A DNA stretch of 64,000 nucleotides from Urophycis tenuis (lineage: Eukaryota > Chordata > Actinopteri > Gadiformes > Phycidae). The DNA is taken from the NCBI GenBank assembly GCA_036785325.1, contig JAXIVH010000109.1, positions 407,501 through 471,500 on the forward strand, read 5' to 3'. The notes beneath the pieces are model-generated. The model saw only the letters and a program-made list of their open reading frames with translations, did not search any database and was not told where the DNA came from. Shown piece by piece: positions 31,446 through 42,921 of this stretch (positions are counted from its first letter, which is position 1; each line of letters begins with the position of its first letter). The translations under genes and the position numbers were made by a program.

Positions 31446-32637
31446 GTGGTGGTGGATTTGTGGTTGTGTACTATCTGATGAATGAACACAATCTAGGGTC
31501 ACCCATTCATTTCCTATGGCGGTCATTTTTGACCGGGAACACCACAGGTGTTACAAAGTTGACTAAACAACTCAAAATTCAATGAAAGTAGTGATCAGCA
31601 ATTGTATATGTTCAAATGCCTAGTGTGGAGGATATCATAAGCCCTTGAGACAATAAAATGTAAAACACAATATTTATGATTGATCAAAATGGAAATCGGT
31701 CAGATTTGACCCGAACACGACATTAACAATCGAAATTAACATTCAAAAGATCTACAGATAACAACATCAAAACATGATCCTACCAGTAGCATCCCTGGAA
31801 ATAGCCAGTAAGTTAAGCTCCCATCCTTCAGCAGTCAACATGTGCCTTGCAAACCCTCACACACTACCTGTGCTTCACTAGGCGAGTTTCAGATGAGGCA
31901 TGCGGCTTCGTTTGCCATGCTTCAGAATGCATTCTGGGATGAAAACGTCAGAAATACCTTTGATGAACTTCCGATGCGACGATTCACCTGGCTTTCAAAA
32001 CTCGCGTGGTTTCAGGAAAACAACTTCCGCCTGCTTTTCTGGGCATGTTCTCTCGAGCAAGTGCGGACATAAGACACTCCCCTCAACATCCTCTCAACTT
32101 TGCCCTGGTTGGTTGGAATACCGACATTAAATTATCCACGTCAGAAGTGACGTTACACCTTTCAGAGAGGTGTGTCTGGTGCCCTCTCCCAAACTATGCA
32201 TATTAAAAAGAGATTAAAAAGAGATGATTTTGTGAACTTTCACTTCATCACTCATCATGCATTTTTTATTTTTTTTATTTTATTTACACATTTCTCCACA
32301 TAGCCAAGCCATTGTGCATGCAGAAAATTCATCGCATTTGCTCCTCAGCCTGCATCAATAAGGGGAGATCCAATGCCTCAAACTCGTCTGCTACGAAGAA
32401 CGGAAGTTGTTGACGAGAAGTTCACCTGTGTCCGCCTTGACCAGACGGGAACTTGACGTGATTATGACGAGTTCCGCCGGATCTTCTCAAGTCTCGTTGC
32501 AACAAATGCGCAAATGCAAACGATCTGAAACTCGCCTATTGACTCTGCTTTTCCTGGCATAGAGAACTACTTCCGGTTTCAGAGAGAACTACCTCCGGTT
32601 TCAGATATAACTACTTCCGGTTTCAAAGAGAACTACT

Positions 32638-34184
32638 TTCAAGCATGCGGTTGTCCAGCCTATGCTTAAGAAGCATAATCTGGATGCAAAATGTCTTAAT
32701 AACTTCCGGCCCATCTCAAAACTGCCATTTCTCTCAAAAATCATGGAGAAGGTGGTGTTAACACAGCTGCTTCCATTCTTCAACTCAACAGAGATCCTAG
32801 AACCATTCCAATCTGGTTTCAAAGCACGCCATAGCACTGAGACAGCCCTGTTAAAGGTGACTAATGACCTGTTGCTCACCCTTGACTCAGGTGATAACGC
32901 CATTCTGGTCCTGTTGGATCTCAGCGCTGCTTTCGACACTGTAGACCATGGCACACTACTACAGCGTCTTGAACAGTGGGTTGGCATTAAGGGTATAGCT
33001 CTTAACTGGTTTCACTCCTACCTCCACCAAAGAACTTTCTCAGTATCCATAGGCCAGTACACTTCATCATCCGTCCCTCTGTCTTATGGTGTCCCCCAGG
33101 GATCCATCTTGGGTCCAGTACTTTTCTGCCTGTACATGCTCCCCCTAGGTAACATCATCAGGAAATTCAATATTTCATTCCATTTCTATGCAGATGACTC
33201 CCAACTGTACATCCCACTTAAGTCTGGCAATTCCATGCAGCCTCTTTTAGACTGTTTGGAAGAAATAAAAATCTGGATGGCTAACAACTTCCTTCAGTTA
33301 AACAATAACAAAACTGAAGTCATTGTCTTTGGGCCCTCAAGATCGAAAAACTCCATCCCTGCCAACCTCGGTCCCCTTGCCCCCTATGTGAAATCCCATG
33401 CACGTAACCTGGGTGTTATTTTAGACTCTCATCTTCACCTGGACAAGCAAATTTCATCTGTTGTAAAGACCAGTTTTTATCAATTAAGAATAATCTCCAA
33501 ACTCAAATCTGTTCTATCATACAATGATCTGGAAAAAGTCATCCATGCCTTCATAACCTCCCGTCTAGACTATTGTAACTCCCTCTACCTTGGTCTCCCT
33601 CTGACACTGGTGGCACGGCTCCAGATGGTCCAGAATGCAGCAGCTAGGTTGCTCACCAATACAAAAAAGCGTGAACATATCACACCTGTCCTAGCCTCCT
33701 TGCACTGGCTTCCAGTACAGTCAAGAATAGAATTTAAAACACTGCTGTTGGTTTTTAAAGCTCTTCATGGCCTGGCACCCACCTACATAGCCGACATCAT
33801 TCACCCCCATGTAGCCCCCAGGTCCCTCAGATCCTCCAGCCAAGGCCTCCTCCATGTCCCACGGTCCCGGCTTAAACAAAAAGGTGACAGAGCCTTTTCT
33901 GTTGCTGGCCCTCTGCTATGGAACCAACTGCCACTCAATATCAGAAATGCCCCCTCAATAACACTTTTCAAAACCCAGCTCAAGACGCACCTTTTTACAT
34001 TGGCCTTCCCTGTGCCCTAATTGTCTTACCCTGCTGTCTGTGTTGTTGTATGTGTTTTTTTTTTTACTTACTTATATCTATTCTATTTTTTTTAATCTGC
34101 TAGTTTATGCACTATGTACAGCACTTTGGTCAGTGCAAACTGTGTTTAAATGTGCTTTAAAAATAAATTTTACTTACTCACTTA
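32638..34184 (+). mobile_element. 5'-truncated L2-type LINE in BEL LTR
   Basis: Plus-strand LINE inserted at an ACTACTT-like site within the LTR repeats. It contains the intact RT frame 32662-34020, a short 3' UTR with a T-run, and a TTAC-type tail (34170-34183). Confidence 0.88.
32662..34020 (+). CDS. L2-type LINE reverse transcriptase (N-terminus truncated)
   Basis: Uninterrupted 452-codon frame covering RT from its first blocks to the C-terminus: NFRPISKLPFLSKIMEKVV, LLDLSAAFDTVDH, YGVPQGSILGPVLFCLYML, FHFYADDSQLYIPL catalytic box, SRLDYCNSLYLGLP, HITPVLASLHWLPV, GDRAFSVAGPLLWNQLP, ending LKTHLFTLAFPVP. The endonuclease domain is missing through 5' truncation. The open frame suggests a recent insertion, younger than the BEL element. 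Without endonuclease and promoter it is not expected to move. Confidence 0.92.
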   Translation: MLKKHNLDAKCLNNFRPISKLPFLSKIMEKVVLTQLLPFFNSTEILEPFQSGFKARHSTETALLKVTNDLLLTLDSGDNAILVLLDLSAAFDTVDHGTLLQRLEQWVGIKGIALNWFHSYLHQRTFSVSIGQYTSSSVPLSYGVPQGSILGPVLFCLYMLPLGNIIRKFNISFHFYADDSQLYIPLKSGNSMQPLLDCLEEIKIWMANNFLQLNNNKTEVIVFGPSRSKNSIPANLGPLAPYVKSHARNLGVILDSHLHLDKQISSVVKTSFYQLRIISKLKSVLSYNDLEKVIHAFITSRLDYCNSLYLGLPLTLVARLQMVQNAAARLLTNTKKREHITPVLASLHWLPVQSRIEFKTLLLVFKALHGLAPTYIADIIHPHVAPRSLRSSSQGLLHVPRSRLKQKGDRAFSVAGPLLWNQLPLNIRNAPSITLFKTQLKTHLFTLAFPVP

Positions 34185-34333
34185 CTTCCGGTTTCAAAAT
34201 AAACGTTTATTTTCTATTCAAAACAAAAGTCTCTTTCTAGGTACGATCTGACAGCACACCTCCCACTTGAGCTCCTGGTACCAGAACCCAAGGAGGTCAC
34301 ATCGCTCTTCTCTGGACTGTGCCGGTCTTCTCC

Positions 34334-35836
34334 TCATTGCTCCTCCACTGGAATCAACACAACAAGACGCCTGACGTCTCTGTGTAGGATCGTAGCAGGG
34401 ATCTTACTGGAAAGCTTCCTCTCCGCTGAGGTTCTACCACTATGTTCTTCACGGGATGGCTTCTTGATCATGACTGGATAGCTGGGAAACGTCCTAACTT
34501 TGACGTCTCTTACTACTCCTTTCTCGTCAGGAAATGCACTAATCACTCTACCTAATTTGAACTGACCTCTTAAGGCGTTCTGATCCGCAAGCCAAACAAT
34601 GTCTCCTTCTGCAACATTTCTCTCCTTCGTGTGCCATTTGCTCCTTACAAAGAGATTCGGGCCTGCCAATTGACACCACTTCTTCCAGAACTTATTCACC
34701 TCTGACTGGATAACTCTCAATCTTTTGTAAGGATAACCCTCAAACTGGAAGTCTCCTGGGTCTCCTCTCAAGCTCGCTCGCCCCAGCAGGAGAGAGTTTG
34801 GAGTGATATACTCTACGCAATCCTCTTGGCTTTGTGCTCTCGCATCCACAGGCATCTCATTAGCCATATTGGCCGCCATATACACAAAGGTCTGGAATTC
34901 CCCTCATGTGAAGACTCCATTACCACCTACGTTCTGGAGAGCTCTCTTTACAGTTCGCACCACTGCTTCAGCTGCTCCATTTCTATGAGGTGAGTCCGCC
35001 GGACGGATCTTCCAGGACCACTTTGTGCCGTTCTTGGCTGCCTTTTCCTCCACTCCTGAGCTTTCCAGCTTCTCCAGGAACCGGTAGAGGTCTTCAAGGG
35101 CAGGTTTGGCCCCGACAAAGTTTGTGCCTGGGTCAGACCATATCTTGCTGGGGTGTCCCCTCAGTGATGTGAATCGTTGATAGGTAAGCAGAAATCCTTC
35201 TGCATACATGTCACTGACAATGTCAGCATGAATGGCTCTGGATGCCATGCAACTGAACACGATACCCCACACCTTCAGCCTCACTCTCTTCTTCACCTCA
35301 TCTTTCACTTCATATGGCCCAAACAGGTCCACGGCGGTGAACTGAAATGGAGCTGCTGGTGCGGTTCGCTCAGGTGGTAAGTCGCTCATTATTTGTTGAC
35401 ACCGTTTTGCTTTCACTCTCCTGCAGGTTACGCAATTGTCCACTACTTTTTTGACTATCCTTCTTCCCCTGACCACCCAGGCTTTCCTTCTCATCCTCAA
35501 CAGTGTTCCTGCTATACCCTCATGATTGGCATTGTGGGCTTCTCCTGCAAGCAATGTAGAGATCCACGCATCTTGAGGGAGGATGGGCACTAAAGATTTA
35601 TCTTCTCTGAAGACCTGAATTATTCCGCCGCAGAGAATGAGTCCATCTTTGTCCTTAACCACTACTAGCCGGTTGAGTGTAGTGTCGGGGAATGTTATGC
35701 CTTCTTGAGCTGCCAAACAGAGAGTTCTAAAGGCACACTCACAGTCTTCAACATTGAGCACAAAAGCTTTAGATTCTTCTTTTGAGGGTGATGCCTCCCA
35801 CTTTAATTTCTTTGTGGTTTGGTCTGTCTTACCCAA
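34334..35836 (-). pseudogene. BEL integrase with DUF5641-type C-terminus
   Basis: 34904-35836 holds the zinc domain (HNANHEG, CVTCRRVKAKRC) and catalytic core with Asp in FTAVDLFGPY, Asp in IWSDPGTNFVGA and Glu in HRNGAAEAVVRTV. A frameshift near 34890-34904 leads to 34334-34885, with the C-terminal domain typical of BEL/Pao (VIQSEVNKFWKKWCQ, VAEGDIVWLADQN, GRVISAFPDEKGVVRDVKV, ending in a DVRRLVVLIP block). Catalytic residues are all present; only the frame break is visible. Confidence 0.9.
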
Positions 35837-37146
35837 GCAACGACATTCACCAGCCTGGACAAGCTGCTAAATCTCTTCACCTCCAAAAGATTTTTGATGG
35901 CTGAGTTGGAAAGTGCCACTCTCAGCGCAACTTCAACCTGTCTCGTTTCTGGATCAGTTCCTGATGCATCAGGGCAGACAATCAGGTGGGTTGGGTTAAC
36001 GTCATTTTCTTCAACTGAGTCTTCAGCTTCAGTGTGGTCCTGAGTGGTGACCCCTCGGCATCTTTTCACTTGACCTCTTGTCATCACTGCTGAAAAGGCC
36101 TTCCTCTGCAGCTTACTGATGCTGTCCCTGGCGTCAATGACCACTTCCTCAGCTGACTTTATTGGCCATTCTTTTAATGGCCTCCTCAAAAATTCTGGTC
36201 CACTTTGCCATGTCTCTTGCAGATCCCTCAGCGCAGCCCCCCTCGTAATGGTGTCAGCTATATTGAGGGTCCCTGGGATCCACCACCAGTCTTCAACTGA
36301 TGCAGACTTTTGGATTTCGCCTATCCTGTTAGCAAAGAATGTTTGGTAGCCATAGCTGTCTCTGTGAATGGCTCCCAATACTGTCTGGCTATCAACTAGA
36401 TGAAACCAGTGCTCTATCTCCATCCGTCCATGCCTTTCCATGTACTTTCTCAGCCTAGCTGCAAACACAGCGCCACAGACCTCAGCTTTGACTGCATCTC
36501 CTTTTTGGTCCAGTGGCGTCAGCTTGGCTTTGGATTCCAGAAGTCTGATGTCTATACCTTCGTCTGTTTCCCATCTAAGGTATAGAACAGCTCCATAGGA
36601 CTTGTCACTGCCATCTGAGAAAGTGATAGCCCACGGTTTTCCCTTCCAGCCTCGTGGTGTAAGGCTTCTTTGGAACTTCACTTGTCCCAGCTGTGCATAC
36701 TCCTCAAACAGCTTGATGGCCTCCTCCCTGAGGCCCTCGGAAAGTGGCTTGTCCCAGGTGTTTTGGGCCAGATTTCCACTTGCTGTCTCCTGGAATGCTT
36801 TCCTAACGAGTATGGCATCTTTCTGCTTCAGTGCTGTGACGAGTCCTATAGGATCATAGAGCCCAGCAACCTGACTCAGCAGTAGTCTTCTGGTGAGAGG
36901 ATCAGGTGTTTTTGATCTCACCTCCTCCATCAATAGGTCTTGGCCTGTTCTAATCTTTCCTCTCCTTCTGGAGAAGTTGATCGATGCCATCAGGTAGAGT
37001 TTGTCTTCCTCTACTACATACCCAATGCCTAACGCCTTATTGTCCTCGTCTCTCAACTGATTTGGCAGGACAAATGTTTTGTGCGACTCAGGGGGCGTCC
37101 TCGTTGTGGGCTCTGCTACTCCCCTTTCTTGCCTCCCACTTTGCAT
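35803..37146 (-). pseudogene. BEL RT end and RNase H
   Basis: Minus-strand frame with the RT connection (LLLSQVAGLYDPIGLVTAL) and RNase H (AITFSDGSDKSYGAVLYLR, KAEVCGAVFAARL, WFHLVDSQTVLGAIHRDS, WWWIPGTLNIADTITRG), the four acids of the BEL family. It overlaps the integrase frame at 35803-35836 by a frameshift. The upstream end runs into a stop at about 37183. Confidence 0.88.
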
Positions 37147-37183
37147 AGACTGGACCCATGGCTTCAGAGAACATCAACCTACT

Positions 37184-38834
37184 TGCAGAATTTCCTCAAT
37201 CTCCTTGGTCACTTCGTTCAGTCTGTTTGCATCATTGTGAGATGTCAGGACATCATCCATGTAGCTGTCTTCCTCCAGTACCCTTCGCGCCTCCTCCAGG
37301 TGAGAAAACCTGGTGAGCCTTGCAGTTTCCAGTAGCCAGCTGTGCTATGCATCCAGCAGGCCTGTCACCTATATTCACCCTTGTGATGACATACTCCCCC
37401 ATCTCTTCGTCTTGCTGGTCTCTCCAAAGGAATCTGTGAAGATGCATCTCACGTTCCTCCTGCCACACAGAGTTATACATCTTCCTGATGTCTCCTAAGG
37501 CTGCATGCACTCCTTTCCTAAACCTTAGCAGGACGGCCCTGATGGGGTTCAAGACATCTGGCCCTTTGAGCAGCAGGTCGTTCATGCTCACTCCTCTAAA
37601 TCTTTGACTGCTGTTCCACACAAGGCGCACTGGAGTAGTGACTGAGTGGGGATTTGGTGCTACTAGATGACTCACATACCAAACTGGTCCCCTCCAGTCT
37701 TCAGTCATCTTCTTTGTGAGTCTCCTTGCAGCTCCGCGCCCAACCATCTCATGGACTTGGGCAGTATAAGCAGCAAACCACTCTGGTTCCTTCCTGAGCC
37801 TTTTCTCAGTCCTTAGAAAGGTGGCCTCAACTCCACTCCGGTTATTGGGAAGGCAAGCAGGATCCATAGTCCAAGGATACCTCGCATCCCAGTGTGGAGA
37901 CTTGCTGTGTTCATCCTCCATGACATACGTAAGGCCATCTTTTATTACTTCAAACTCTCTTTCCTCTGCTAAGGTCATCTCCTTTCCTCCAGGCTGGCAG
38001 CTCCCACAACGACATCCACCACACTTTGGCTCACAGGCTGCACCGATACTATCCCATCTCCACCATTCAAGGAAGTCACGGTGAGTTGCAGCTGTATGCC
38101 TAGCTTTACCGATGGTGTCTTGCATGTGAGCTGTATTGGTCATGAAGGGGACCTCAGCAGGGATCTCCTCATATTTGATGGCAGCTGTTATTATAGAACG
38201 AGCAAAGTGTGTCTTTGACTCATATGCCGCCATGTTTACCTGTTCAAACAGGTCAGGGTGTGCTCCGCCCACCGTCTTTCCGAGAGGGCTCTCCCACAGG
38301 ATGAGATCTCCAACAACCTTCACTCTTTGTGGGGCAAGTCTCCCTTCTCTGTGGCTTATGAGCAACTCAATCTGCTCAGGTCTTCTCAACTCCTCAAGTT
38401 CAACTTCTGGAAAGAATCTCCTCAGCTCTTCAGCCCTAACAGCTTGATGAACTTTGGCGATCTCCTTCAGCCCATAACAGATTAGTTCATGGGCCCTCTC
38501 AGTTCCCTTGGAGGTCTTGATTCGAACCCTGAGGAGATATCTTCTTGTGGCTACTCGATGCACAACAAGTGTGATCTTCTCACTCCTAAGATTGAATCTT
38601 TTGGCTGCTTTATGAGTGATGTAATTGGTGTCTGAAGCCAGATCCACCAAGGGCTCCGATTTTTTCACCTGCATTAGCGGTTACTTCCTTTAACATCATA
38701 ATGACAGGAAGTTCTCTCAATCCAATTTCTTTGAGGAGTCGTACCTGGTACTTAGCTGAACAACTGACCTTCAACGAATTATTGGTGAAGGCCTTCCTGC
38801 ACTTCTCAGCTAACTCTGGGGTAAGTTCACCCAA
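37184..38834 (-). pseudogene. BEL protease and reverse transcriptase
   Basis: The protease motif appears as LVDLASDTNYITHKAA (37253-38674 frame) with its N-terminal lead in 38610-38834 (RELPVIMMLKEVTANAGEKI); a frameshift splits them. RT follows: VSHLVAPNPHSVTTPVRLVW, SMNDLLLKGPDVLNPI, GDIRKMYNSVWQ. After a frameshift near 37300 the catalytic box reads DSYMDDVLTSH (about 37245-37275). Confidence 0.88.
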
Positions 38835-38969
38835 GAACCTCTTCTGTTCCTCAGTTCAGCTCTTTTTGTCGCTGTCATCTGTCTGAGGTTTCTCAAGGTC
38901 ACGCCTCTTGGTGTTCGCTCTTGGACAGAGAAAGAAGTGGTGATCTGAGGAGCCTCTCTTTTTTCAGTC

Positions 38970-39198
38970 TACATTCCTGCACAGGTAAGTATCTCTGCAG
39001 CCATCATCATACTTATGACACCCTAAGCACTCCCTGCATGCACCAATCCTTTTCATAGCAGCTTCCTTTTCTGACAGCTTCAGACCCCTGAACTTCTTGC
39101 AGAAGAAAATCTTGTTCTTATGCTTCTCATCTCCACAGATAATGCACCCCTCCTCAGCATCCTCTTTCTTTCTGGCTTTAGTTGAGGCATATTTCCTG
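38970..39198 (-). pseudogene. BEL gag zinc-knuckle region
   Basis: Read on the minus strand this stretch shows cysteine-rich CIICGDEKHKN, then GACRECLGCHKYDDGCRD and YLCRN, the gag C-terminal cysteine cluster of BEL elements. It is split from both neighbours by frameshifts and is not an open frame on its own. Confidence 0.7.
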
Positions 39199-40481
39199 TT
39201 AAAGTTCCTTTCTGCCTTGTCTGACCTCTCTGGCTTGTCTGTGATTTGTAGGTGCTCTAGTCTTTCGAAGATCTCCTCTTGTTAGTAGCGCATCAAAGTG
39301 GTTATCTTCAGTTACACCATTGCTAGGATCCACCATGAGCATCAGCCAGTCCTTCAAAAACTCAGGAAGCTTGCTCTCTAAAGACTTAACCACCAGTGGG
39401 TTTTTGATGGCACCGGTACTTCCTAGATCTGTGAGGTCAGCGAGAGCCTTTTCAATGGTCTGGATAAGGTCTACTACCTTCCTCGGTTGATTTCCTTTGA
39501 CTGGCTGAATCTTCTCGAGCTCTTCAACTATTTCTAGAGCAATGGCATATTTATTACCATACCTATTTGCCAGCACTCTGAAACAACACCATCATCATCA
39601 TCAGCTGTGCTGTAGGTCGACAAGCGGAGATCTTTCACAATCTTTTCTTCCACACTATCAAGAAGTTGAATATTTTTCACCTCTGGCGAACCGGTTGGCT
39701 CTCCCTGCTTCTGCAGGCTTTCCCAGTCTGTTCTCCAGCGATGGAAGTCTCTTTTGCAGCCGCTAAACGTGGGCAGTTTGGTTGGCTTAATTCTCACTAC
39801 TGGTGTTGTTGGTCCAGTGTGTTGTTGTTTCACGACAGTACCTTGCTCCACAGCTATTCTCCGCGCTCTGGTAAACTCACCTTTTCTCATGTCTAGCTCA
39901 TTATAAGCCACTCTCAGGTCCCTGCTTCGCTTTCGAAAGTCTTTTTCCTCTGCTGCAGGGATCCATGACTCCCAGGCTGCGAATGCGACAGATGTTCCTT
40001 TAATCAACTTTTTCAGTATAGCATGTTGGATTTCAAATCCTTCACAGTTGCTGCCTTCCACAGGTAATGCATATGTATGCCTAGAGGCTTTTTCTGCTTC
40101 TTCAAAAGCAGCCTCTAGCATCTCTGCTCCAAATCTGCTCCAGAGGTTGGCTTGAACAATCTGCTTTACATCATTGAACTTTTGTTCACACTCACTGGTA
40201 TATTTACTTAGGTCTGCATCTTGCGCCGGACTAAGTACATCATCTTTACCTTCTTCATTGGCTGCAAGCTCTGCTTCTAACCCAGCCCTGTAGTCATCAT
40301 TGGCTTCAATAACTTTTCTTGAATCCGCAGAGAGATTAGCAAATTCTTGTCTGAGTTCTAACTCAGTTAAATCGCCTGCTTTCCGACTGAGATAGTTAGC
40401 TTGCTTGGTGAAGGAGGTCTTAGCAATGGTCCTGTATTTCTTAAGCTGATCCGCTGTTTTGGCGAGAGCTTCGGTTGCCAT
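39199..40481 (-). pseudogene. BEL gag
   Basis: ATG at 40481 (MATEALAKTADQLKKYRTIA) opens a coiled-coil-rich N-terminus, then the KLPTFSGCKRDFHRWRTDWE motif that marks the DUF1759 gag domain of BEL/Pao, and KNIQLLDSVEEKIVKDLRLS. A frameshift near 39560 moves to 39199-39576 (MLANRYGNKYAIALEIVEEL). It would form the element's particle. Confidence 0.9.
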
Positions 40482-40625
40482 CTTGAATTTGAAGATTTCT
40501 TCTCTCTCGCTTAAACTCTCAGCTTATTTATTCAGGTTAACTGAATATATTCCAAGTGCCTTGGAAGCCATTAATCTTCTAGTCTTGATGCAGCTCTTTA
40601 GTTAGCAATCAGCTTGGTTTTCAAC

Positions 40626-41616
40626 TGTCAAGTTCTCAGGGGATTCTAAACTTCTGCCCAAACTTGAAAAAAGGCTTTGGCCATCAACAGGGTAAAAATG
40701 GAACCAACTCAGACGGTTTCTTCATTCTTCTTTGATTTATTTTACTAAGTCATCAGTTTGAATACGTCTTTTATGGAGGTTGAAAACCTTTACAAGAAAC
40801 AAAACACAAAATACAGCAATTTCATAAAACTGCCTCTCATTAAACACACAAACATCAAGTTCTCCACTGTTTCATCAAACAAACATTACTCCCATTCTAG
40901 CACTAGCGTATTATTACAAGCTAACATTAGCACACCACAGTCAGATATAAATGACACTAACTAAAGCACTTAAACACACTTTAACAATGAAAATTAACAT
41001 TCAAAAGATCTACAGATAACAACATCAAAACATGATCCTACCAGTAGCATCCCTGGAAATAGCCAGTAAGTTAAGCTCCCATCCTTCAGCAGTCAACATG
41101 TGCCTTGCAAACACTCACACACTCCATGTGCTTCAATACGCGAGTTTCAGATGAGGCATGCGGCTTCGTTTGCCATGCTTCAGAATGCATTCTGGGATGA
41201 AAACGTCAGAAATACCTGTGATACACTTCAGATGCGACGAGTCACCTGGCTTTCAAAACTCACGTGGTTTCAGGAAAACAACTTCCGCCTGCTTTTCTGG
41301 GCATGTTTTCTTGAGCAAGTGCGGACATAAGACACTCCCCTCAACATCCAGACGGGAACTTGGCGTGATTATGATGAGTTCCGCCGGATCTTCTCAATTC
41401 TCGTTACAACAAATGCGCAAATGCAAATGATCTGAAACTCTCCTAATGACTCCGCTTTTCCTGGCATAAAGAACTACTTCCGGTTTCAGATAGAACTACT
41501 TCCGGTTTCAGATAGAACTACTTCCGGTTTCAGGGAGAACTACTTCCGGATTCAAAATAAAAGTTTATTTTCTTTTCAAAACAAAAGTCTCTTTCTAGGT
41601 ACGATCTGACAGCACA
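40626..41616 (-). repeat. BEL 5' LTR
   Basis: 991 bp, free of later insertions. It contains four tandem copies of a GAACTACTTCCGG-type unit near 41467-41553. It is followed by target copy ACATT (41617-41621). Confidence 0.9.
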
Positions 41617-41621
41617 ACATT

Positions 41622-42196
41622 TATGATTTATATGTTGCAGTCCTTTATATGATGCAATCACTTTATCAATGGAAGAAGTAGGCCTACAACTGTCTCATGG
41701 TGAACCACTTCTCTCCTGTTCAGTAAGACATCGCCGGTGATATTTTGTGTCATGTGCTTGAACATCTAAGTTGTCTACAAATGTAGCTCTGATAACTTTG
41801 TAGATGGGGTTGTTTGGATTTTTTCAGGATGCAAATGATGTTACCACCCATGGCTGCAGTCTGAACATTGTGGAGTTGATGGCTTTCATGGTCACTCTGG
41901 CCTTCCTCTTTTGGCCTGCCATTATCTGATTTCAGACTTGTGTCTTCAAGTCTCAGCAAGTTGGATTTATTGACCAAACCTCGATAGCAATTCCAATGGA
42001 AACCTGCACAGGTGCTCTGTTCCTTGTTGCAGAAGCTAGAAAAACAGTAGTCACCAGCAGTTCTTCTCTTTTTAGCATGGAATAATATATTTCTGATGGT
42101 GTTCTCAGAGTTTGGAAAAGGTGTGAACTTTGAATTCTTGTCAGAACACTTCAACTCTTTGTCACAAATGAAGCATGAAGCATGTTCCTTGGCCAT
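41622..42196 (-). pseudogene. Unrecognised zinc-finger-like protein of hAT element, N-terminal part
   Basis: ATG at 42196. The frame has paired cysteines and histidines: CFICDKELKC, then GDYCFSSFCNKEQSTC and GFHWNCYRGLVNK. After frame breaks the minus strand reads LDVQAHDTKYHRRCLTEQE (about 41710-41755), a second HxxxYHxxC-type cluster. It continues past the BEL target site in 28831-29178. I do not know this family. The cysteine/histidine spacing suggests a DNA-binding or DDE-transposon-associated zinc module, but no transposase core was recognised. Confidence 0.5.
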
Positions 42197-42243
42197 GTCT
42201 CTTCAACCTAGCATCATAAAATGAGCTAAAATCTTGTTTCTTA

Positions 42244-42921
42244 AGCCTAGTTTATACTTCTCCGACTGCATAATCCGTCATCCGTCTGCGTAACTACGGA
42301 CACCCCTCGAGCCCTCATACTTCTCCGTCATGGTGACGGATACGTAATGCAATTTCCGGCTTGACCAGTATGGGTCGCTACGCAAGACTGGCCATGACAT
42401 TCAAGCAAATAAGTACAAAAGGGAAAATTAGTTCAGAGGGGATCAATTATTAAATAGAAAAGGGGATACGTTATAAATGAAATGCTTTTAAAAGTAAAAA
42501 CCGTACACAAACTTGCAATTTGCCAACGTCTCTTTTAAGTTTCACAAGTTCAAGTAGGTCGGCTTGCATTTTGGAGTTTTATGCGTCCATATAGTAAAGC
42601 GTATATATGTAGTGTATATATATAGCGTATATATAGCGTATAAAGCGTATACATAAATGGCGCGGCCAGTGTTTACGTTGTGATAGAAGTCGATAGCGAT
42701 AGAATGTGATTCATTGTGAGTCATTCATATGTTAATGACGTGTTTAGAGGACCAATCCCAGCCCTTGCGGTCTCCGTTGTACGTAGACGGAGTGACGGAT
42801 ACTTAAAAAATATTTCAGGCCGACGGAGACGACGGAGAGCCTCTCCGTCGGGCTCTCCGTCGACGGAGAGGGCTCTCCGTCTCCGTCTTCCGTCACTTTA
42901 CGCAGAAGTATAAACTAGGCT
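42244..42921. mobile_element. PIF/Harbinger-type MITE, copy 1
   Basis: 678 bp with perfect terminal repeats AGCCTAGTTTATACTTC and TTA target duplications (42241-42243, 42922-42924). CTCCGTC/GACGGAG repeats are dense near both ends. It lies just upstream of the hAT protein start. The same element in opposite orientation makes up the ends of 57164-63282. Confidence 0.85.

Larger units (their letters stand above)
29537..31722 (-). mobile_element. piggyBac element
   Basis: Inserted at TTAA (29533-29536 and 31723-31726, the signature target). Ends are related: CCTTTGAGTCGTGTTCG and ...CGAACACGACA. GGTCAAATTTGACC-type palindromic motifs lie near both ends. It carries a broken transposase (29913-31000) and GT microsatellites at 29821-29886 and 31278-31445. 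Confidence 0.9.
29179..34258 (-). repeat. BEL 3' LTR with piggyBac and LINE insertions
   Basis: Segments 29179-29536, 31723-32637 and about 34185-34258 align with the 991-bp right LTR. The piggyBac (29537-31722) and the LINE (32638-34184) account for most of the extra length. A further stretch of about 350 bp (about 32095-32443) is present here and absent from the right LTR. Confidence 0.85.
29179..41616 (-). mobile_element. BEL/Pao LTR retrotransposon
   Basis: Minus-strand element with LTRs at 40626-41616 (5') and 29179-34258 (3', enlarged by later insertions) and target duplication ACATT (29174-29178, 41617-41621). LTR ends are TGTGCTGTC...CTTGACA on the minus strand. A purine tract (AAGTGGGAGG) abuts the 3' LTR. 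Coding order is gag, knuckle, protease, RT, RNase H, integrase with a DUF5641-type C-terminus, the BEL/Pao plan. There are several frameshifts, so it is non-functional. It interrupts the hAT protein frame. Confidence 0.92.

Noticed and set aside
31158..31526. Long frames of Val/Cys or His/Thr on both strands
   Set aside because: Translation of a GT-rich minisatellite in every frame; no gene.
42716..42913. 65-codon frame conserved also at 57172-57369
   Set aside because: Both lie in the terminal region of the same MITE. The arginine- and serine-rich reading comes from CTCCGTC repeats; similarity is copy history, not coding constraint.
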